Position numbers and translations under genes: made by a program
Notes under the pieces: model-generated
What the model saw: only the letters and a program-made list of their open reading frames with translations
Database searches by the model: none
Told to the model about the DNA's origin: nothing
In this document: in pieces, positions 57,890 to 64,000 of the stretch
How positions within the stretch are numbered: position 1 is the stretch's first letter
How the letters are laid out: each line of letters starts with the position of its first letter
NCBI GenBank assembly: GCA_021234155.1
Contig: JAJEKV010000014.1
Location: 17,284,618-17,348,617, forward strand
Direction of reading: 5' to 3'
Length of the DNA: 64,000 nucleotides
DNA from: Isoetes taiwanensis
Taxonomy: Eukaryota; Streptophyta; Lycopodiopsida; Isoetales; Isoetaceae

Positions 57890-58470
57890 AGATACTTCTA
57901 CCCTGGATTCGGGGATCCCGGAGCTAGAGATCCCGTCCTCCGGAATCCCCAGGCGTTCTCGACGGGATCCGTTCGGGGACCCCCGTTTTCCCGTACTGAC
58001 ACATGCACGTACCTGTCAGGTCGATCCGGGCCGTCCGAAACCCCGTCGAATCTCCGCCGTCCGCAGAGATCCCCTCCTCCGGGATCACGCTCGCTGATCC
58101 CCTCCTCCGGGATCACGAGGGGCTGGTCGATATCCTCTCCCGATATCGGCCGTGGTGATCCCCTCCTCCGGGATCACGCTCGGTGATCCCCTCCTCCGGG
58201 ATCACGAGGTCCTGGTCGATATCCTCTCCCGATATCGGCCGTGGTGATCCCCTCCTCCGGGATCACGAGGGACTGGTCGATATCCTCTCCCGATATCGGC
58301 CGTGGTGATCCCCTCCTCCGGGATCACGAGGGACTGGTCGATATCCTCTCCCGATATCGGCCGTGGTGATCCCCTCCTCCGGGATCACGAGGCCCTCGTC
58401 GATATCCTCTCCCGATATCGGCCGTGGTGATCCCCTCCTCCGGGATCACATCCATGACGGTTATCAGCCG
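57890..58470 (+). repeat. Palindrome array left of the MULE transposase
   Basis: GC-rich array from about 58061 with a 61-bp period, about five units. Each unit has GTGATCCC...GGGATCAC (23 bp), then a spacer, then GATATC-CTCTCCC-GATATC, then GGCCGTG. Looser copies (GATCCCG, CTCCGGAATCC) extend out to 57910 and 58650. The units are nearly identical, implying recent amplification or strong constraint. Confidence 0.9.
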
Positions 58471-58742
58471 TAGCGATTCCGACCTCCAGGATCAGCACGT
58501 TGATTGCACCTGTGATTCCGGAGGCCGGTATATGAAAGCGTATGGACGTTGGAGATTGAAGCGTAGACCCACCCAACGGTCCAGGTTTGAACTTGCCAGC
58601 CCATGCACGGACTGGCCACTCGAATGAGGACACGTGTAGGTTCTGAGACCATCCTCCGGGATCACTCCTGAGTACGTTGTTTCTCTGGTTTCTCTCTGCT
58701 GCATGTCGAAGTAGCCTGGTAGAGGAGCGGAATGCCGCAGGC

Positions 58743-61561
58743 ATGGACGAACTAGAGGAGAAGAGAGAAGAGGTAATCGATTACTAAGTCATTTCAATGA
58801 AGAGACATGCATTCCCATTTATATTTTGAGTATTTTTCTACAGCTAAGGGCTGAAATACAGCCCGAATCACCTCCAAATGGGTTGTTTGATCATGGCAAT
58901 CTCCATTGGTATCCTGAAGAGCATCAGGTACCTACTATTCAAGGGGGTGGGCGGATGCTGCTGTGGACCTGCTACATCCACACCAACCGGGTTCAAGATT
59001 TTATTCTTGGGGAGCAGAAGAATTCCCAAGCACCTTGCAACTTCTATCTCCGGAGCTCCGAGGCTGACAGAGTGTTAAAAAGACCCTACAAAGATTCCTA
59101 CTTGACCTTGAAGAGGTATAGACATTGTTAGATTCATGTGTTTTTAATTGGAAATCATCATTGAGTGAACCAAGAAGTTATTGTGTTTGCTTGAAGTTAT
59201 TTTGATTCATTTGAAGTGGTTCTTTTAGAATTACACTTAGGTCTACATTAACTTGTATTTGCATTCAGATATTGGTGTTCATATGGACCTCAAGACATGA
59301 CAGCAAACACTCATGTGGTTGAGGATGGACCACGTCCACCGGGTAGACACAGGAAAAGGGTTCAGAGGGGAGAGGGTGTACGTAGGGGCTGCCAGTGCCA
59401 TTTCACAATTAGGCAACTCTATCTCCTTCCAGAATTTTCACATATCACTTATTATGGTTTTGATCACAAGAATATCCAAGGTTTGCCTTGCCATGGTAAG
59501 TCCATTGACCCTCGGCAAGGGATTAAGTTCAAGTTAGCACCCTGGATCTCACAAGAATTGAAGGATTGGGTCCGAGAAAAGCTTGTGCAATGGCACACTC
59601 CATGTAGTGTCATGAATATGCATGAAGAGAGATGGAGATTGAAGCGTGATGTGCATGGAACTGAAAGCATGTGTAGGGATGATGTGCTCAAAATTCGGGA
59701 CGTATACAATGTTGAGAAGGGAGTTGTTCGTAACACATGGAAGCTGCATGATGATCTTCCAACTAGCATCTATATGTGGGTTCAACAACACCAAGATTCG
59801 GTGTTCATGTATGAGCAAGGAGACTTGTTTCAGTTAGGAGTTATGACTCCAATCCAAAGGGAATCCATGTTGAGATTTGGTAAGAATGGAGCCATTTGCA
59901 TGGATTCTACCTTCAAAACAAATGACAAGAGGTATGATTTTTCTTGAACCTTCATTTTGTACATTGATTTATTGGGTATGTATGTTTGTGCAGGTTCTAT
60001 CTTTTCACACTCATCGCCTTTGATGAGTATTCCAATGGTTTGCCATTGGCTTACGTTCTAACCAATTCTCAAGAGAGTGGAGCTATAACAAAGTGGATGC
60101 AAGCACTAAAGGAATCCTTATGCCAAGATGATCCTGAATGGCAACCTTCTTGCATCATTACGGATGATGCCCATGCTGAGATAAAGGCTGTAAAGAATGT
60201 AAGTTGTTGAAACTTAATCCTTGGTTGTGATTCCATATGTACTAACCTTGGTTATTTTTGTAGGTTTTCCCTAATGTACCCGTGCAAATATGCATTTGGC
60301 ACGTGAGGAGGGCATGGATTAAATGGTTGCGTAAGAATGTGAAGAACAAGGTGCATCGAAACGAGTTGTTCAAGGAGCTTGGTTACATTATGTACAGGAC
60401 AGAAGGCCCTCTTGGAGACAATAAGTATGGGGAAGAGTACAGGGGGAAGTCATGAGGAAAGAGGCCACCGTGAAATTGGAAGAGTTAGTGAAGAAGTATC
60501 CTCAATACCCTAAGCTGGCAGCCTACATGAGTAAGGAGTGGACTAAAAACATTTGTCAATGGGTGTTGGCTACAAGGATGTACCCTCACTCTAACCAAGA
60601 GACAAATGCTGCCATAGAGGCATGGCATTGTGCCTTGAAGAGGCGCCTGGGCATTTCTAAACGTGCACTTCGAGGAAGGAGGATTGATTGGCTGCTCTAC
60701 ATCCTAACCAATAACGTGGAGACACACATGACATACATCAGGTATAGTTCCTACACATCTAATCCTTCTCTCTAGCCTTTGTGTTTATATGATTCCTTTG
60801 TGTTGTAGGTCCATGAAGGAAGCAGGCTTTGTAGTAAACACATCCCAGGAGGAGATAATAGAGTGCGCCATACGTGGTGCAAGGAAGATTGCTGATGAAC
60901 AAGTCACATTCACCAACTTCGAGGAAGGTGAGGCAGAAGTGCAAAGCGAACGTACTCTAGGGCTAGGTCCTTACTTTGTGAACGGGGCACACAAGAATTA
61001 GGCATCTGTGACTGCCCTTGGGGAGCCAAGGGCAACTTGTGTAAACACCAGGTTAAGGTTATGCAATTCTTTGCAACAACTAGAGATCAGGATCTTTTAC
61101 ATGTGCTTGGTTCCCAATATGGGACAATTGCTGGGGGCATGGACCAGTTGAGGCCATGTGAGGAGATAGTTCCATGGGAGGGAAACCCATGTGAAGATGT
61201 GGCCGACATTGTATGCTTGGGAGAGGAGTCTCTCTCCCAAATGGAGAGAAGGTTTAACTTGGATAAGACTCGTGCATCCTTACAAGAAGTAATTGCTAGA
61301 GTGGTGTCAAGGGCAGAAAAAGATCCTAGCATGCTTGTTGCTACTGATTCTCTTATGAGACAACTCGACACTAGGCTAGAGAGAATGAATGATGTTGGGG
61401 GGACCAACATGGTAGCCATAACAAGTCTCCCCACCTTGGCAATTGAAGAGAAGTGTGGAAATAGTTTGGCCAGGCTCAAGCCTTTGATAGAGCTTGGGAA
61501 CAGGAAGGACAAGGAAATCAAGAAGAGCTGGAAGCAAGTTGAGATGGAGGGGATATTGTAA
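58743..61561 (+). CDS. Mutator-like element (MULE) transposase
   Basis: Proposed exons: 58743-58772, 58844-59115, 59269-59931, 59994-60198, 60264-60741, 60809-61561, all with GT-AG borders. WCSYG...RGCQCHFTIR is the WRKY-GCM1-type zinc region. The DDE catalytic residues are in CMDSTF (59902), ITDDAHAE (60163) and AAIEAWHCALKRR (60616). CDCPWGAKGNLCKH near 61010-61050 is the SWIM zinc finger found after the DDE domain of MULEs. Single-base frame changes near 60450 and near 61000 (just before SWIM) break the model; otherwise it is complete, about 800 codons. The start is supported by the short MDELEEKREE exon joining in phase. A Ulp1-type gene converges on it from the right, the arrangement reported in protease-carrying MULEs. 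Confidence 0.85.
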
Positions 61562-61689
61562 GTATTCAGTTGAACAGAACATGTTAAGTCATTTATGAGT
61601 TTACTTTCAATTGTTCTCACTACATACGATAACTTAGGGGGCAACGCAACTCATTTAAGAAATCAAACCATTGAGGTTAAATTGGGACA

Positions 61690-62005
61690 TTTAAGAACCG
61701 GACGTGTGATCCCGGAGGTGGGGATCACACGGCATCTACAGAAGAATATGCCTTAATATCGAAAATAGTAACCATACCATTGAAATTAAATAATGCTTTT
61801 TCATGACGTGTGATCCCTGGGAGGGATCCCCATTAATTATGTTGTGATCCCGGAGGAGGGGATCATCCGGCATCTACAACGAATATCCCTTAATATCGAA
61901 AATAATATCCATACCATTGAAATTAAATAATGTTTTTTTCGCGGACGTGTGATCCCGGAGGAGGGGATCCCCAATAATAATGTTGTGATCCTGGAGGAGG
62001 GGATC
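61690..62005 (-). repeat. Palindromes right of the MULE transposase
   Basis: Five copies of GTGATCCCGGAGG-GGGGATCAC or close variants lie at about 61708, 61808, 61842, 61948 and 61984. They alternate with a drifting AATATC-CTTAATATCGAAAATA unit. They are in the opposite sense to the array at 57.9-58.5 kb and lie between the two convergent genes. Confidence 0.85.
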
Positions 62006-62064
62006 ACAACATAATTATCAAGGGACATTGACACATTGACCAATATTTCACATTGACCAATATT

Positions 62065-63852
62065 TCACAGAATTGTCTCATATTCCACATTGACCAATAT
62101 TTCACAAAAGTTAAGTTCATTTCTTATATTCATATGTGCATACAGTTTACTCAAATTACATTCAAATATACAGATTAGATCCATTGTTATTTTCAGGGGC
62201 CATTTAACGTGAGACGGATTAATCGGACAAGAGAATCGATCCGGGCCTTGGGGCAAATAGAAAGTGGATTTCCCTTGGGCTAGACAGTCACTCAATTTCT
62301 GCAAAACTGTAATGAAACACTGCCGGGTATTATCTATCTCTTCCTTCTGGAACCAATCCCGGGTAATGACAACCTGAAAAAGAACAATCTGAAAAGTGAC
62401 CATTCTGAAAAGTGACAATTCTTAAGTCATTCAGAATTGTGATTTACCTGATCTTTGGTGCTGCAAACATCTCGAATAAATCTATTCACATAATTTACCA
62501 CATATACACCACAATCTTGGCTGTTATGTTGCTGGGGAGCATCCATCAGTATGCAAGGAGCATTGTGAAGTGCTGATTCCTCGTGCTTCCACCTCTTGAA
62601 TAGGTCACTCAAGAACCTGGAAATGTAATCCGAGTTCAATTCCTAAAATAAGAACCTAATTACCTATGCTGAAACCATAAATATGTGTACAACTGAAATA
62701 ACTCACAAAGTTATAAAGCCTCGAACATCTGCATGCAGGGGATCATAAGAATCAAAGTGCAAAATGCACGGGCAGGGCTTGTTCAGCTTCTGGCATGCCA
62801 ATTGATCAACAACTAATATAAACAGGCTCCAATGGCCACTGCAGTTCGATAAAACTAATCATCATACAATTAAAAATGAAGGGGATCTTTTAACTTCACA
62901 AGCAGGTGTTACCTTGCATTAACAGGAATGTAGTAGTACTGAACATGCTGAATTCTCCATTGAGCAGCTTTGCCAAACGGTGATGGCGGGATCAACTTTG
63001 CAAATTGGTCATATGCCCCGCCTAAACCTGCCTTGCTTCCACTTAGAAATAATCCGAATGCAGCAGGGTGAACCATTACATGGTGACATCTCTTCTGAAT
63101 AGGAATCGAATGGACAAGTACCCTGAGGAGAGGATGTGCAAATTAAAACAGAATTCCAATTGTTTGAGCAAAAAAAGTGAACTGTAGTAGCAAAATTACA
63201 CTCACAGTAAAGAAGCTCCAATGCAGTCGGCATCCACCTCGCATGCCAAATCTCCGAGGCCACTTGGAATTGTTTGGAATTTTTGGGCCTCTGCCTCGGT
63301 GATGAAGAACTCCACGGATTGCGATTTGCTGCCCACCTTAAGTAGCGGACTCTCCACAACAATTGGATATGTCAATGTGAAATTAAAGGTCCATCTCTCC
63401 TGTTGCAGACCTCTCTGGTAGGACAGAACAGCAATGTGAAAGGAGGGATCTATGCAATACAAATAATGAAATCTTATCCTGCTGGGTTTTATACTGGAAT
63501 CAACCGGCTCCTCTTCGTCATCAGGCTCGGATTCTTCAGAAATAATATGATTGGGAGCCATGGTAGCAGATTCTCGCCGGGCCTTAGTCGGCTTCGGCTT
63601 CAATGGTGCATCCGAACGATGTGGTGTCCTCCTTTTAACCTGGGGAGATTTCAGATTATCATCTGCAGCAGCCCTGAATTCGGCACTCCAATCGTCTGCG
63701 TCCACTTGGGCCTGCTCGGAATCCCATTTAGGGCTGGGCGGCCAAATTTCCGACTCGGTGACCCCATTGCCATGGCTCCGAGCAATTCGAGCCCGAATTT
63801 CCCTTATTTGCTTCTCCTGGGATTCAAGCTCCTGCTTTCTTTCTCTGAACTG
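62065..63852 (-). CDS. Ulp1/C48-family cysteine protease of the MULE
   Basis: Proposed exons on the minus strand: from 63852 (or further right) to 63206, 63122-62913, 62838-62707, 62642-62448 and 62373-62065, all GT-AG. SGHWSLFIL holds the catalytic His, CILHFDSYD the Asp, and QQHNSQDCGVYVVNYVNRF the oxyanion Gln and catalytic Cys (62511-62513), so the protease triad is complete. The N-terminal 150 residues are Lys/Glu-rich with a probable coiled coil (RERKQELESQEKQIREIR) and an acidic EESEPDDEEEP. Related proteins remove SUMO; in transposons the substrate is unknown. The frame is open with no defects. An AG at 63853 suggests another exon beyond, possibly past the window edge. Confidence 0.82.
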
Positions 63853-64000
63853 CAAATTGATGAAGTCAGCCGCCCCTTGGGTAGAAGCAATCCAATATCT
63901 ATCCGTTGATCCGCCAATACTGCTGCAGCTTCGTCCTAGTCCTTTGAAGTTTCCTGGTCAAGTCATGGGCGTGCTTTGAATCCGGATCACAAGATCGGCG

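Noticed and set aside
57890-58470. CRISPR-like array
   Set aside because: Repeats are palindromic and the spacers are themselves repeated rather than unique; the setting is a eukaryotic transposon.
61087-61644. 185-residue minus-strand frame
   Set aside because: Antisense shadow of the last transposase exon, which carries the expected SWIM and downstream sequence on the plus strand.

Overview
The window looks like transposon-rich nuclear DNA of a land plant. The evidence is spliced genes with GT-AG introns, plant-type Ty3 LTR retrotransposons (chromovirus and Tat-like lineages), Harbinger-type MITEs, a Mutator-like element carrying a Ulp1-type protease, and one DOG1-domain gene. The clade cannot be fixed from the sequence. 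The RRM-type LINE ORF1 and the Rep-like HUH gene make me lean towards a non-flowering plant with a large genome (inference). The only convincing host gene is the single-exon DOG1-domain gene at 12129-12872 (minus strand).

Layout. 1-6.5 kb: intergenic DNA, a LINE endonuclease relic, an internally deleted LINE (minus), then the 5' LTR plus gag-protease of a chromovirus (element A, minus half). 6.5-13 kb: short direct repeats, a fold-back, three TWA-flanked MITEs (two of them abutting on one TAA), and the DOG1 gene. 13-21.4 kb: a broken gene for a Rep-like HUH endonuclease with an AT-hook (minus), AT-rich and tandem repeats, and a long-arm fold-back element. 21.4-30.4 kb: AT-rich DNA without recognisable genes, plus a 1.6-kb solo LTR with a perfect 5-bp target duplication.

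30.4-56.6 kb is a three-level nest of LTR retrotransposons. Element A (chromovirus, plus half, ending in a 3' LTR at 56144-56637) is split by element B (Tat-like, minus, 31714-55159, TSD AGTGC). The right-hand LTR of B is in turn split by element C (chromovirus, plus, about 39983-53259). C is the most remarkable object here. Between its primer-binding site and gag it carries an extra gene whose product has a histone H3 fold with CENH3-like features and an N-terminus starting MARTK-x-x-ARK. A second extra ORF of unknown function follows. Each extra ORF is preceded by a pair of about 65-bp palindromes and its own TATA box, so C appears to hold two paralogous internal promoter-gene modules in addition to gag-pol.

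57.7-64 kb is a Mutator-like element with a six-exon DDE/SWIM transposase (plus) converging on a Ulp1/C48 protease gene (minus, running towards or past the right edge). Arrays of near-perfect GTGATCCC...GGGATCAC palindromes lie on both sides of the transposase gene.

The minus-strand half of A (LTR-gag-pro near 5 kb) and its plus-strand half (pro-RNaseH-IN-LTR near 30-56 kb) are each bordered by the same 5-bp sequence TATAG and cover complementary parts of one element. This suggests one insertion cut by an inversion of about 26 kb, or an assembly join of that form. Many frameshifts in C and B, and many differences between their paired LTRs, fall at CG/CAG/CTG/CCG sites, so part of the apparent gene decay may be consensus error at methylated cytosines.
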